Origin: Rhodanobacteraceae bacterium
GTDB taxonomy: Bacteria > Pseudomonadota > Gammaproteobacteria > Xanthomonadales > Rhodanobacteraceae
DNA: 64,000 bases
Direction of reading: 5' to 3'
NCBI GenBank assembly: GCA_030167125.1
Contig: CP126531.1
Location: 868,001 to 932,000 of the forward strand
A program made the position numbers and the translations under genes. Below the pieces are notes generated by a model, which did not search any database, was not told where the DNA came from, and worked only from the letters and a program-made list of their open reading frames with translations. Position 1 is the stretch's first letter. Every line of letters starts with the position of its first letter. Shown here piece after piece: positions 24,466 through 33,674 of this stretch.

Positions 24466-25631
24466 TGCGGGACTCGGGACTCGGGACTCGGGACTCGGCG
24501 CTGCTCGAAGCGACGGTGGCCCATTTGCGCGCATTGGTCGGCTTCGACACGCGCAATCCGCCGCGCGCGATCGGCACCGGCGGCATCTTCCATTATCTGC
24601 GCGCGCAGTTGCCGGGGTTCGATGTCGAAGTGAGCGACCATGGCGCGGGCGCGGTGTCGCTGTTCGCAACCCGTGGCAAGCCCAAGCTGCTGTTCAACGT
24701 GCACCTCGACACCGTGCCCGATTCGAAGCAGTGGAGCGCCAGTCCGTTCGAGTTGCGCGTGGCCGCCGATCGCGCGATCGGGCTGGGCGCGTGCGACATC
24801 AAGGGCGCGGCGGCGGCGCTGCTTGCGGCAGCCAACGCGTCGCAGGGCGACATGGCGCTGCTGTTCACCAGCGACGAGGAAGGCGCCGACCCGCGTTGTA
24901 TTCGTGCATTTCTGCGCGATGCTTTCCTTCCCCCGCTTGCGGGGGAAGGTGCCGAAGGCGGATGGGGGAAACACTTCGAAGAAGTCATCGTCGCCGAACC
25001 CACGCGTTGCCACGCCGTACTCGCGCACCGCGGCATCCAATCGGTGCGCGTTGGCTTCGCGGGGCGCGCCGGCCACGCATCCGGCGCACAGAAGCCATCG
25101 GACAATGCGCTGCACCAGGCGGTGCGCTGGGGCTCAGCCGCGCTGGATTTCGCCGACTCGCAGTCGAACGAAAGTTTCGGTGGCCTGCACGGCATGCGCT
25201 TCAACATCGGCCGCATCGAAGGCGGCATCAAGGCCAACATGATCGCGCCGGCAGCGGAGTTGCGTTGCGGGATGCGGCCGCTGCCATCGGTCGACATGGA
25301 TGGCTTGCTCGAGCGGTTGCGCACGCTTGCGGAGCCCGCGCCCGCGGTGTTCGAGGAAACTTTCCGTGGTCCACCGCTGCCGGCCGATGCAGCCAATGCT
25401 GCATCGCATTTGCGCAATGCGCGCGCACTCGCGGATGCCCTGGAAATTCCCGTCGGCAATGCCGTCGATTTCTGGACCGAAGCGGCGCTGTTCTCGCGAG
25501 CGGGCTGCACCACCTTCGTCTATGGCCCGGGTGACATCGCGCAGGCGCACAGCGCCGACGAATGGGTGGCACTCGATGATCTGGAAACCGCTGCACGAAC
25601 GTATCTGCGCATCACGGAGCCCTCGCCATGA
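24462..25631 (+). CDS. argE': N-acetylcitrulline deacetylase (ArgE-type M20 peptidase)
   Basis: A 389-aa zinc deacetylase. In the Xanthomonas route it removes acetate from N-acetylcitrulline. M20 ligand motifs are visible: [26 protein letters not shown] and [12 protein letters not shown], with a zinc-ligand Glu in VIVAEPTRC. The first residues ([12 protein letters not shown]) are encoded by a heptamer array. About 20 residues between CIRAFL and VIVAEP come from a REP-like palindrome, lengthening a loop between two zinc-ligand segments. The frame is intact. ATG 24462 overlaps the argG stop (ATGA). Confidence 0.9.
   Translation: MMRDSGLGTRDSALLEATVAHLRALVGFDTRNPPRAIGTGGIFHYLRAQLPGFDVEVSDHGAGAVSLFATRGKPKLLFNVHLDTVPDSKQWSASPFELRVAADRAIGLGACDIKGAAAALLAAANASQGDMALLFTSDEEGADPRCIRAFLRDAFLPPLAGEGAEGGWGKHFEEVIVAEPTRCHAVLAHRGIQSVRVGFAGRAGHASGAQKPSDNALHQAVRWGSAALDFADSQSNESFGGLHGMRFNIGRIEGGIKANMIAPAAELRCGMRPLPSVDMDGLLERLRTLAEPAPAVFEETFRGPPLPADAANAASHLRNARALADALEIPVGNAVDFWTEAALFSRAGCTTFVYGPGDIAQAHSADEWVALDDLETAARTYLRITEPSP
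24468..24495. repeat. 4 x 7-bp array (CGGGACT) at start of argE'
   Basis: Four perfect units directly after the tandem ATG codons, translated as DSGLGTRDS. Same unit length and copy number as the two arrays around osmC-argG. Confidence 0.88.
24926..24972. repeat. REP-like palindrome inside argE'
   Basis: A perfect 11-bp stem (CCTTCCCCCGC, 24926-24936, with 24939-24949) has a 2-nt loop and is followed by a GGTGCCGAAGGCGGATGGGG tail. It is translated as [14 protein letters not shown], a peptide well known from intergenic REP-like elements read in one frame. The reading frame of argE' is preserved. Confidence 0.82.
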
Positions 25632-25727
25632 ACTCGCCCGTCCCTGCAACCGCCGCAACGAAACATTCCGCCACGGCTTCCAGCCGGAGGTTGCTTCCGG
25701 CGGTCCACGCGTGAGGATGCGATCGGC

Positions 25728-27056
25728 ATGAGCGAAGTCCGCAACACCATCGTGCGCCTGCTGTCGGCGATGGGCAGCGCGCGCGAAATCCAGCAGTACC
25801 TGAAACGCTTTTCGCAGCTGGATGCCAAGCGTTTCGCCGTCGTGAAGGTCGGCGGCGCGGTGCTGCGCGACGACCTGGCCGAACTGGCGTCGTCGCTGAC
25901 GTTCCTGCAGCGCGTCGGCCTGACGCCGATCGTGGTGCACGGCGCGGGCCCGCAGCTCGACGAGGAACTCGTGAAGGCCGGCATCGAGAAGCGCACGGTC
26001 AACGGCCTGCGTGTGACGCCGCCGCAGGCGCTCGGCATCGTGCGCCGCGTGTTCCACCAGCAGAACCTTGCGCTGGTCGATGCGCTGCACGCGATGGATA
26101 CGCGCGCGACGTCCGTGGTGTCCGGCGTGTTCGCGGCCGACTGGCTGGATCGCGAGAACTGCGGACTGGTCGGCAAGGTCGCGCGCATCGAGCTCGCGCC
26201 GATCGACGCCAGCCTGCGCCAGGGTTCGATCCCGATCATCGCCAGCCTCGGCGAGACCGACGAAGGCCAGATCCTCAACATCAACGCCGATTTCGCGGCC
26301 AACGAACTGGTGCGCGTGCTGCAACCGTACAAGATCGTGTTCCTGACCGGCACCGGCGGTTTGCTGGATGGAGCGGGCAAGGTCATCGATTCGATCAACC
26401 TGTCGACCGAGTACGAAGCCCTGATGGCGCAGCCCTGGGTCTCGGGCGGCATGCGCCTGAAGCTGGAACAGATCGCCGACCTGCTGCGCGATCTGCCGCC
26501 GGCGTCGTCGGTGTCGATCACGCGGCCATCGGAATTGGCGAAGGAACTGTTCACGCACAAGGGTTCCGGCACGCTGGTACGGCGCGGCGAAAAGGTGCTG
26601 CGCCACGACTCGTGGGAGGGCGTCGACACGGAGCGGCTGCGCGCGCTGATCGACTCCAGTTTCGCACCGCGCCGGTTGGCCGCGGATTACTTCGAGAGGA
26701 CGCGTCCGTATCGCGTGTACGTGAGCGAGAACTACCGCACGGCGATGATCCTCACGCTCGAACATGTCGACGGAGAGCAGGGCTTGCCTTACCTCGACAA
26801 GTTCGCGGTACTGGAAGAGGCCCAGGGTGAGGGCTTGGGGCGCGCGGTGTGGCACGTGATGCGTGCCGAGCATCCGAAGCTGTTCTGGCGCTCGCGCCAC
26901 GGCAACCGTGTCAATGCGTTCTATCACGAGCAATCGGACGGCTGCTTCAAGGCGGCGCAGTTCAGGGTGTTCTGGTACGGCCTCGACGCCGATTTCGAAA
27001 GCATCGAACGTTGCGTGGTCCATTGCGCGCAACGTCAACCGACGCTGGTTGAATGA
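25728..27056 (+). CDS. argB: Bifunctional acetylglutamate kinase / N-acetylglutamate synthase
   Basis: A 442-aa two-domain enzyme performing the first two arginine steps. The N-terminal amino-acid kinase domain (about 1-290) has [40 protein letters not shown] and LTGTGGLLD. The C-terminal GNAT domain (about 300-442) has [19 protein letters not shown], the acetyl-CoA loop, and [19 protein letters not shown]. This is the vertebrate-like NAGS-K arrangement described in Xanthomonas. It starts 96 bp after argE'. No separate argA or argJ is in the window. Confidence 0.95.
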   Translation: MSEVRNTIVRLLSAMGSAREIQQYLKRFSQLDAKRFAVVKVGGAVLRDDLAELASSLTFLQRVGLTPIVVHGAGPQLDEELVKAGIEKRTVNGLRVTPPQALGIVRRVFHQQNLALVDALHAMDTRATSVVSGVFAADWLDRENCGLVGKVARIELAPIDASLRQGSIPIIASLGETDEGQILNINADFAANELVRVLQPYKIVFLTGTGGLLDGAGKVIDSINLSTEYEALMAQPWVSGGMRLKLEQIADLLRDLPPASSVSITRPSELAKELFTHKGSGTLVRRGEKVLRHDSWEGVDTERLRALIDSSFAPRRLAADYFERTRPYRVYVSENYRTAMILTLEHVDGEQGLPYLDKFAVLEEAQGEGLGRAVWHVMRAEHPKLFWRSRHGNRVNAFYHEQSDGCFKAAQFRVFWYGLDADFESIERCVVHCAQRQPTLVE

Positions 27057-27057
27057 C

Positions 27058-28014
27058 ATGAAAACGTACGGGAAATCGATTGGTATCGTGGGTGCGCGCG
27101 GCCACACCGGCGCGGAGTTGATTCGCCTGATCGCCGCGCATCCGGCGCTGCAACTCGCTTTCGTGTCGTCGCGCGAACTGGATGGCCAGCACGTCGCCGA
27201 TCACAATGATGCGTGCGTCGGCGAATTGCGTTACGAGAATCTCGATCCGCAAGCGGTCGCCGCCAAACGCGCGGACATCGTGGTGCTCGCGTTGCCCAAC
27301 GGCAAGGCCGCGCCTTGCGTCGAAGCAATTGACGCCGCGGCGCCAGGCACGCTGATCGTCGACCTGTCCGCCGACCATCGTTTCGACAGGACGTGGTATT
27401 ACGGGCTGCCGGAACTCACCCGCGATACGTGGCGAGGGCAACGCCGCATCAGCAATCCCGGCTGCTATGCGACGGCGATCGAGCTGACCGTTGCGCCATT
27501 GAAGGACATGCTCGCCGCGCCGCCCGTGTGTTTCGGGGTGTCGGGCTATTCCGGCGCCGGCACCACGCCTTCCGACAAGAACGATCCGGAGAAGCTGCGC
27601 GACAACCTGATGCCGTACGCGCTGACCGGCCACGTCCACGAAAGGGAAGCGTCGTTCCAGATTGGCGTGCCGGTGGAGTTCGTCCCGCATGTGGCGCCGC
27701 ATTTCCGGGGACTCACGGTCACCAGCAATCTGTATTTGTCGCAGCCCATGAAAAGGGACGCGGTGCTCGCACGCTTCCACCGTGCATACGATTCCGAAAG
27801 ACTCGTGCGCGTGGTGGAAGATCCGCCGTGGGTCAGCCGCATTGCCGGAAAGCATCATGCGGAAATCGGCGGGTTCGCGCTGTCGGCGGATGGGCGGCGT
27901 GTGGTGGTTGTCGCGGTTCTGGACAATCTTTTGAAAGGTGCGGCCACTCAGGCCATGCAGAACATCAATCGCGCCATCGGCGTGGACGAATGGACGGGAA
28001 TCCCCCATGACTGA
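27058..28014 (+). CDS. argC: N-acetyl-gamma-glutamyl-phosphate reductase
   Basis: A 318-aa NADPH-dependent reductase. The Rossmann start is [18 protein letters not shown], the catalytic Cys136 is in [11 protein letters not shown], and [16 protein letters not shown] with HVHEREA are typical of the short ArgC form. ATG 27058 is right after the argB stop. The 3' end overlaps argH by 8 bp, indicating coupled translation. Confidence 0.96.
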   Translation: MKTYGKSIGIVGARGHTGAELIRLIAAHPALQLAFVSSRELDGQHVADHNDACVGELRYENLDPQAVAAKRADIVVLALPNGKAAPCVEAIDAAAPGTLIVDLSADHRFDRTWYYGLPELTRDTWRGQRRISNPGCYATAIELTVAPLKDMLAAPPVCFGVSGYSGAGTTPSDKNDPEKLRDNLMPYALTGHVHEREASFQIGVPVEFVPHVAPHFRGLTVTSNLYLSQPMKRDAVLARFHRAYDSERLVRVVEDPPWVSRIAGKHHAEIGGFALSADGRRVVVVAVLDNLLKGAATQAMQNINRAIGVDEWTGIPHD

Positions 28015-29299
28015 TTTGCTGTGGCAGAAGCCGGACAGCAAGGTCGATGCAAGCATCATGCGATTCCTTGCCGGCGACGACGTGCTGCTGGATCGCGAGT
28101 TCTTCCTGCACGACATCACCGCCAGCAAGGCGCACGTCGAAGGGCTGGCGAACATCGGTGTGCTGCATGCCGACGAGGCGGTCGCGCTGAAACGTGAACT
28201 CGATGTGCTGGCACAGGAATTCAGCAGCGGCGCGTTCGTATTGGATGCGCGCTTCGAAGACGGCCACTCCGCGATCGAGGCGCGCTTGACCGAACGCCTC
28301 GGCGACGCCGGCCGCAAGGTGCACACCGGCCGCAGCCGCAACGACCAGATCCTGGTGGCGACGCGCCTGTGGTTGAAGGAGAAGCTCGCCGCGCTGCAGA
28401 CGCTTTGCGCGACCAGCGCGCGTGTTTGCCTCGATCGCGCAGCCAACGAATCGCTGCCGATGCCGGGCTACACGCACCTGCAGCGCGCGGTGGTGTCGTC
28501 CACGTCGATGTGGTGGGCGGGCTTCGCGGAGGCCTTCATCGACGACGCGTGGCGCGCGAAGCAGGCGCGCGAATGGATCGACACCAATCCGCTCGGCAGC
28601 GCGGCGGGCTACGGCGTCAACCTGAAGCTCGATCGCGAACACACCACGCGCGCGCTGGGCTTCGCGCGCATGCAGGTCAGCGCGACTTATGCGCAGATCT
28701 CGCGCGGCAAGTTCGAGATGGCGGCGCTGGAAGCAATCGGCAGCGCGCTGCTGGACCTGCGTCGGCTCGCGTGGGATCTGTCGTTGTTCACGACCGCCGA
28801 ATTCGGGTTCGTGTCATTGCCGCCCGAATACACGACCGGTTCGTCGATCATGCCCAACAAGCGCAACCCCGACGTGATCGAATTGCTGCGCGCGAGTTAC
28901 GCCAGCGTCGCCGCCGCGCGCACCGAAATCGAGCAACTGCTGTCGCTGCCGTCCGGCTACCAGCGCGACCTGCAATTCAGCAAGGGCGGCCTGTTCCATG
29001 GCGTGCATCGCGGACTGATGGCGCTGGAGCTGCTGCCGGATTTGTTGACACGCATGCGCTGGAACGAAACCGTGATGCGTGCCGCCATCGAACCCGCGAT
29101 GTACGCGACCGACGTCGCGATCGAGCAAGCCGCGCGGGGCGTGCCGTTCCGCGACGCCTATCGCGCCGCGGCCGAAACCGCGCAGTCGGCCGGGCAGGGC
29201 CGCACGCCGGAACAGAGCCTCGCCGCGCGAAGCTCACCCGGTGCGCACGCCGACCTGCGCCTGGATGTGCTGTCGTCGCGCCTTGCCGAGCTGGAGTGA
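28007..29299 (+). CDS. argH: Argininosuccinate lyase
   Basis: A 430-aa enzyme of the fumarase/aspartase superfamily that splits argininosuccinate to arginine and fumarate. Signatures are [18 protein letters not shown] (general acid/base His) and [13 protein letters not shown] (mobile loop with catalytic Ser). Slightly shorter than E. coli ArgH (457). It is the last gene of the operon. Confidence 0.97.
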   Translation: MTDLLWQKPDSKVDASIMRFLAGDDVLLDREFFLHDITASKAHVEGLANIGVLHADEAVALKRELDVLAQEFSSGAFVLDARFEDGHSAIEARLTERLGDAGRKVHTGRSRNDQILVATRLWLKEKLAALQTLCATSARVCLDRAANESLPMPGYTHLQRAVVSSTSMWWAGFAEAFIDDAWRAKQAREWIDTNPLGSAAGYGVNLKLDREHTTRALGFARMQVSATYAQISRGKFEMAALEAIGSALLDLRRLAWDLSLFTTAEFGFVSLPPEYTTGSSIMPNKRNPDVIELLRASYASVAAARTEIEQLLSLPSGYQRDLQFSKGGLFHGVHRGLMALELLPDLLTRMRWNETVMRAAIEPAMYATDVAIEQAARGVPFRDAYRAAAETAQSAGQGRTPEQSLAARSSPGAHADLRLDVLSSRLAELE

Positions 29300-29384
29300 A
29301 ATTGCGGCCCCGATGGCGTAGCTGGCCATTGCGCACCATGCTGCGCTAGGCTGCATCGGCCGTTCACATCCAGGGGGAAGTCAC

Positions 29385-30230
29385 GTGAAAGCCGTCGTGC
29401 CGATGTTGCCGTCCATCCGCAAGCCGCGCCTGGTCGAAATCGCGGTTGCGGTCCTTGTCCTGTTGGTGCTCTGGTCGAGCTTCGTGACGATCGGCCCAGG
29501 CGAACGCGGCGTGCTGATGACTTTCGGCGCCGTCCAGCACGGCGTGCTCGCACCCGGACTGCACATGAAGATTCCGCTGGTGCAGACGGTCAAGCGCATG
29601 AACGTGCAGATCCAGAAATCGCAGACGCAGGAAACGGCGGCAAGCCGCGACCTGCAGGACGTGACCAGCGAAGTCGCGGTGAACTGGGCGATCAATCCGT
29701 TGGATGCCGAGTGGGTCTACGAGCGGTTGGGTGATGAAAGCCAGCTCGCCGACAAGGTGATCGCGCCGATCGTGTCCAACGCGGTCAAGGCCGTCGCCGC
29801 GCACTACGACGCCGAGCAGCTGGTCGAGAAGCGCGACCAGGTGCGCGACGAGATCCAGCAGCAGATCGTCGTCGCGCTGACGCAGTACAAGGTGCAAGTG
29901 CAGGGCGTCAACATCACCAACTTCCAGTTCAGCCAGGACTACTCGCACGCGATCGAACAGAAGCAGGTGGCGCAGCAGCGCGCGCAACAGGCCGAGTACG
30001 ACCTTGCGCGGGTCAAGGTGCAGGCCCAGCAGGAAGTCGCGCAGGCCGAGGGCCAGGCGCAGGCGCAGAAACTCCTGCAAAGCACGTTGACGCCGCAGAT
30101 CATCCAGTTGAAGGCCGTCGAGAAGTGGAACGGCGTGCTGCCGCAGGTGACCGGCAACGGCGCGGTCCCCTTCATCGGCAACATGGACACGATGGCCAAG
30201 CCGGTTCCGCCCGCGGCTCCGCGAGGCTAG
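29385..30230 (+). CDS. Prohibitin-like SPFH-domain membrane protein
   Basis: A 281-aa inner-membrane protein with one N-terminal transmembrane segment (LVEIAVAVLVLLVLWSSFVT, about residues 14-33). An SPFH/Band 7 domain follows (IGPGERGVLMTFGAVQHGVL to about 200), then a coiled-coil Ala/Gln-rich segment (about 195-235). Prohibitin-type proteins form large ring assemblies in the periplasm-facing membrane, often with proteases or stress functions. It stands alone 85 bp after argH. Confidence 0.9.
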   Translation: MKAVVPMLPSIRKPRLVEIAVAVLVLLVLWSSFVTIGPGERGVLMTFGAVQHGVLAPGLHMKIPLVQTVKRMNVQIQKSQTQETAASRDLQDVTSEVAVNWAINPLDAEWVYERLGDESQLADKVIAPIVSNAVKAVAAHYDAEQLVEKRDQVRDEIQQQIVVALTQYKVQVQGVNITNFQFSQDYSHAIEQKQVAQQRAQQAEYDLARVKVQAQQEVAQAEGQAQAQKLLQSTLTPQIIQLKAVEKWNGVLPQVTGNGAVPFIGNMDTMAKPVPPAAPRG

Positions 30231-30288
30231 GCGGAGCCGCAGTGTTTCGGTTGGGCGAACGTTCCCGGGATGGCTGGCCCGGGGGCCC

Positions 30289-31035
30289 TCAGAACGACAT
30301 GAAATACCCGCCGTTCACCGGGATGTTGGCGCCGGTGATGAAGCCGGCGTCGTCGGCGGTGAGGAAGGCGACGGTGCGGGCGATTTCCGAAGGTTCGCCA
30401 AGGCGGCCGACCGGGATCTGGGCGACGATCTGGGCGCGGATGTCTTCCGGCACCTTCATCACCATTTCGGTCTTGCAGTAGCCGGGCGACACGCTGTTGA
30501 CGGTGACGCCTTTCTTCGCGACTTCGCGCGCCAGCGCCATCGTGAAGCCGTGCATGCCGGCCTTGGCCGCGGAATAGTTGGTCTGGCCGAACTGGCCGGT
30601 CTGGCCGTTCACCGAACTGATGTTGACGATGCGGCCGAAGTTGCGCGCCGTCATCGCGTCGACGGTGTTGCGGCACATGTTGAACACGCCGTCGAGGTTG
30701 ACGTGCATCAGGTCGCTCCATTGCGCCTGGCTCATCTTCTTGAGCGAGGTGTCGCGGGTGATGCCTGCCGCGTTCACCACGATGTCCACGCTGCCGTATT
30801 TTTCGGTGACGTGGTTGACGAGGTTCGCACAATCCTCGAAGTTGGCGACGTCGGCGGGGGCGAACACGATGCTGCCGTTGTATTCGCGGGTTTCTTCGCG
30901 GAACGCTTCGAGGCGTTCCTGGCGGCTGCCGAGGTCGGCGGCGATGACCTGGCGGCCTTCTTCCGCAAGTTTCTTGCAAATGGCGGTACCCAGACCGCCG
31001 ATGCCGCCGGTGACGACGGCTACACGTTTGCTCAT
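30289..31035 (-). CDS. phbB: Acetoacetyl-CoA reductase (PHB synthesis)
   Basis: A 248-aa short-chain dehydrogenase reducing acetoacetyl-CoA to (R)-3-hydroxybutyryl-CoA with NADPH for polyhydroxybutyrate. It has the Rossmann motif VTGGIGGLGTAICKKL, NAAGITRD, catalytic Ser in NISSVNGQTGQFGQTNYSAA and Tyr/Lys in YSAAKAG. NGQTGQFGQTNYSAAKAG is closer to PhbB than to FabG. The phaR regulator lies just upstream on the same strand. No PHB synthase (phaC/phaE) is in the window. Confidence 0.93.
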   Translation of the reverse strand: MSKRVAVVTGGIGGLGTAICKKLAEEGRQVIAADLGSRQERLEAFREETREYNGSIVFAPADVANFEDCANLVNHVTEKYGSVDIVVNAAGITRDTSLKKMSQAQWSDLMHVNLDGVFNMCRNTVDAMTARNFGRIVNISSVNGQTGQFGQTNYSAAKAGMHGFTMALAREVAKKGVTVNSVSPGYCKTEMVMKVPEDIRAQIVAQIPVGRLGEPSEIARTVAFLTADDAGFITGANIPVNGGYFMSF

Positions 31036-31181
31036 CGAAATCTCACTTTGTTCATGCGGTCGTCCGTGATCACGAGATCAAAAGCGGCCACCACGGCCTG
31101 ACTTTTCACGCAGATTTGCCGCGCAGCGGCATGTGTTGCGCCGCAGCAATCAAGCGATGGTACGAAGCCGGACGCGGGGTG

Positions 31182-31676
31182 TCAACGGCGTTTGCGCGAG
31201 GGTTTGCCGGTGTCGGGGTCGGGCTCGGGCGCGTGCCTGGCGCCGGGCGTGGCGCCGGGTTGCAGCGAGCGCCACAGTTCGATGTTGCGCTCGGTGACCT
31301 CGTTCAACATCGACCACGGCGTCTGCCCGAGCAGGCTGTTCAACTGGTCGCGGAACTTGTGCTGCTGCTCCAGGAAAACCTTCAGGCTGTTTTCGAGGTA
31401 GCCGCCCACGAACCCTTGCATGGCGTCGCCGTAGAAACGGATGATCTGCGACAGGAGCGCCGTGGAAAAGATCGGCTGGCCGTGCTGCTCGTGCTCGGCG
31501 ATGATCTGCAGCAGTACCGCGCGGGTCAGGTCCTCGTTGGTCTTGGCGTCGCGGACCTCGAAGGCTTCCCCGGACAACACCAACTGCCGCACTTCCTCCA
31601 GCGTGATGTAACTGGAGACGCGGGTGTCGTAGAGACGACGGTTGGGGTATTTCTTGATGACCCGGGGTGATGCCAT
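31182..31676 (-). CDS. phaR: PhaR, polyhydroxyalkanoate synthesis repressor
   Basis: A 164-aa DNA- and PHB-binding regulator. The N-terminal PHB/PHA accumulation DNA-binding domain is KKYPNRRLYDTRVSSYITL; the PHB_acc domain with FLEQQHKFRDQLNSLLGQTP follows. The C terminus is basic. Typical role: represses phasin and PHA genes until the polymer titrates it off DNA. It lies 146 bp upstream of phbB. Confidence 0.94.
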   Translation of the reverse strand: MASPRVIKKYPNRRLYDTRVSSYITLEEVRQLVLSGEAFEVRDAKTNEDLTRAVLLQIIAEHEQHGQPIFSTALLSQIIRFYGDAMQGFVGGYLENSLKVFLEQQHKFRDQLNSLLGQTPWSMLNEVTERNIELWRSLQPGATPGARHAPEPDPDTGKPSRKRR

Positions 31677-31814
31677 GCCGCAAAGCTAGCACGGTATGCG
31701 GCGGCGCAAAAGGGATTTATGCGATCGTCCCCGATCGCGGTTCCGTCGACCGGTACCGGGAGCGGAAGGCCTCCTGATTCGAGGGCATCACCACGTCCAT
31801 CCCTGGGCTGACTT

Positions 31815-32417
31815 TCACAACTGCTGCTTCGAGCGGGCCGTTCCAGGAGTCCCCGTTTCGCCCAGCGGCAGCACGGCGTGCCCGTGTATTTCGTTGACCA
31901 CTTCGGCGGCCGCGATGTAGATGCCGACCACGGCGGTCACCAGGCCGAGGTATCCGCCCAGCACCGTCAGCGCTTCGAGGTGCGCCCAGTTGGATAGCGC
32001 GACGGCGAACAGCGACAGGCACAGGCCCGCGCTGAACAGCATGCGCGCGACGCCGTCGCGGCACGCGGCGATCCACGCGCAGAAAACCAGGAACGCCCAC
32101 ACCATGTCATACCAGCCGAGGAAACCGGCGCTGGTCGTTGCGTGGTCGCCGTCGGCCAGGCTGTGCTGGTACAGCGCGCCGATGCACCAGTACGCCGCAA
32201 ACGCGAGGAACAACAAGGTGTCGATCGAACTCCCGCGGCGCCATTGCAGGATGCCGGCGAGCGCAAGCACCACGCCGCCGAGCAAGGCGGTGAGCAACAG
32301 CAGCAGGGTGTTGTTCCATGGCTGGTCGAACCATCCTGCCGGCGTCATGCTGTTCAACCACAAGGTCAGCGCGAACGCGCCGTAGCCCAGGGCTGCAGCA
32401 TTCGCAAACTTGTTCAT
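31815..32417 (-). CDS. GPR1/FUN34/YaaH-family membrane protein
   Basis: A 200-aa integral membrane protein with about six hydrophobic segments (for example NTLLLLLTALLGGVVLALAG, DMVWAFLVFCAWIAA and LGLVTAVVGIYIAAAEVVNE). The start MNKFANAAALGYGAFALTLW resembles the acetate/succinate transporter family (SatP), whose N-terminal signature is N-P-x-P-L-G; here Pro positions are Ala, so substrate is uncertain. ATG 32417 was chosen for this start. It is on the same strand as the mscS and kch genes but separated from mscS by 128 bp. Confidence 0.75.
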   Translation of the reverse strand: MNKFANAAALGYGAFALTLWLNSMTPAGWFDQPWNNTLLLLLTALLGGVVLALAGILQWRRGSSIDTLLFLAFAAYWCIGALYQHSLADGDHATTSAGFLGWYDMVWAFLVFCAWIAACRDGVARMLFSAGLCLSLFAVALSNWAHLEALTVLGGYLGLVTAVVGIYIAAAEVVNEIHGHAVLPLGETGTPGTARSKQQL

Positions 32418-32545
32418 GGCGACGTTTCCATGCGCGGGCGCCCGGCATTCCGGGTAATGCACCCGGTTGGCGACCATTGTCGACAGCGCATGTGTAGAAA
32501 GAGTCACGACATACGCGCAGATGTGACCGAGTGCCGCCGCCGCCG

Positions 32546-33655
32546 CTACTTGCCGTCGTCCGAGACCTGCACGATGGATCCCTTGGGCGGCGGCGCGCCG
32601 TGCACCTTGCGCGTGGGCACCGCGAATTCGATGCCGAGTTCGTCCCAGGCGTCCAGCATCGCCAGATTGATGCGCTGCTGGATTTCGGCGAACGTGTTGT
32701 AGCCCGGCGCGAGCACGTAGTACACGAATTCGAAGTCAAGCCCGTAGTCGCCGAAGCCGGAAAGGTAACCGCGGTCGAATCGCGTCGGGTTTTCGCGTTC
32801 GATGAAACCGCGCACGCGCGCGACGATTTCCGGAATCTTCGCGCGCGGCGTGTCGAACGGCAGCCGGAAATTGAACACCACCCGCCGCTGCTTCATCCGC
32901 GAATAGTTGTGGATCGGGTCCTTCAGAAGCACCGAATTGGAGATCGCCAGTTCTTCGCCGGCCAGTGACTGGATGCGCGTGGATTTGATGCCGACCTTGG
33001 TGACGGTGCCAGAGCCGCCGCTGAACGCGATCGACTCGCCGACTTCGAACGGCTTGTCCAGCCCGATCGCGATCGAGGAAAACAGATCGGTCAGCACGTT
33101 CTGCAGCGCCAGCGCCACCGCGACGCCGCCCACGCCCAGGCTGGCCACGAATGCCGTGATGTTGACGCCGCCTTCCGCCAGCAACGCCAGCACCAGCGTC
33201 ACCCACACCACGAACTGCACGGCCCAGGTAAGCACGCCGAGCATCACGGGATTGACCGGCCGCGCGGCATCGCGATCGGCCGAGCGATGCAGCCATCCGA
33301 CCAGCAGCGCCGACACCCAGAACGCGGCCTGGATGCCCACCAGCGCGTAGGTCAGCAGGTGCAGCCAACGTTGCGCGTTCCTGGCCTCATCGAGCGTCTT
33401 GCCGAAGTGCAGGAAATCAAGCGCGATCGCGATCGCGATCAGCAACAGCAGCCAGCCGCGCGTCGCCGCCACCACCGCCGCGGCCACCCGCACGCCGGGT
33501 CGCTGCGTCCGTTCGGCCAACCGGCGCAGACGCGATTCGAGGAACAGGGCAATGATGTGCGCGATGAGGAATCCAAGCAGCGCGCACGCGCCGGCGATCA
33601 CCCACGCCAGCGTGGAGTTGCCGAACCATTCGCCGTGGAAAAGCCAGTCGTGCAT
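32546..33655 (-). CDS. MscS-family mechanosensitive ion channel
   Basis: A 369-aa inner-membrane channel. Four or more transmembrane segments precede the pore helix and beta domain. The MscS signature is GVGGVAVALALQNVLTDLFS, with ALDKPFEVGESI-type entry into the beta domain (here GLDKPFEVGESIAF). The C-terminal alpha/beta domain ends at about residue 350. It likely relieves turgor on hypo-osmotic shock. It lies 19 bp downstream of the Kch-type channel gene, forming a two-channel unit. Confidence 0.93.
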   Translation of the reverse strand: MHDWLFHGEWFGNSTLAWVIAGACALLGFLIAHIIALFLESRLRRLAERTQRPGVRVAAAVVAATRGWLLLLIAIAIALDFLHFGKTLDEARNAQRWLHLLTYALVGIQAAFWVSALLVGWLHRSADRDAARPVNPVMLGVLTWAVQFVVWVTLVLALLAEGGVNITAFVASLGVGGVAVALALQNVLTDLFSSIAIGLDKPFEVGESIAFSGGSGTVTKVGIKSTRIQSLAGEELAISNSVLLKDPIHNYSRMKQRRVVFNFRLPFDTPRAKIPEIVARVRGFIERENPTRFDRGYLSGFGDYGLDFEFVYYVLAPGYNTFAEIQQRINLAMLDAWDELGIEFAVPTRKVHGAPPPKGSIVQVSDDGK

Positions 33656-33674
33656 CGAAACGGATTCCTCTGGT

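Noticed and set aside
25628..25714. 28-codon ORF between argE' and argB (ATGA overlap with argE' stop)
   Set aside because: Too short, low complexity (Ala/Thr/Ser), contains a small CCGGAGG/CTTCCGG dyad; it could equally be an untranslated joint.
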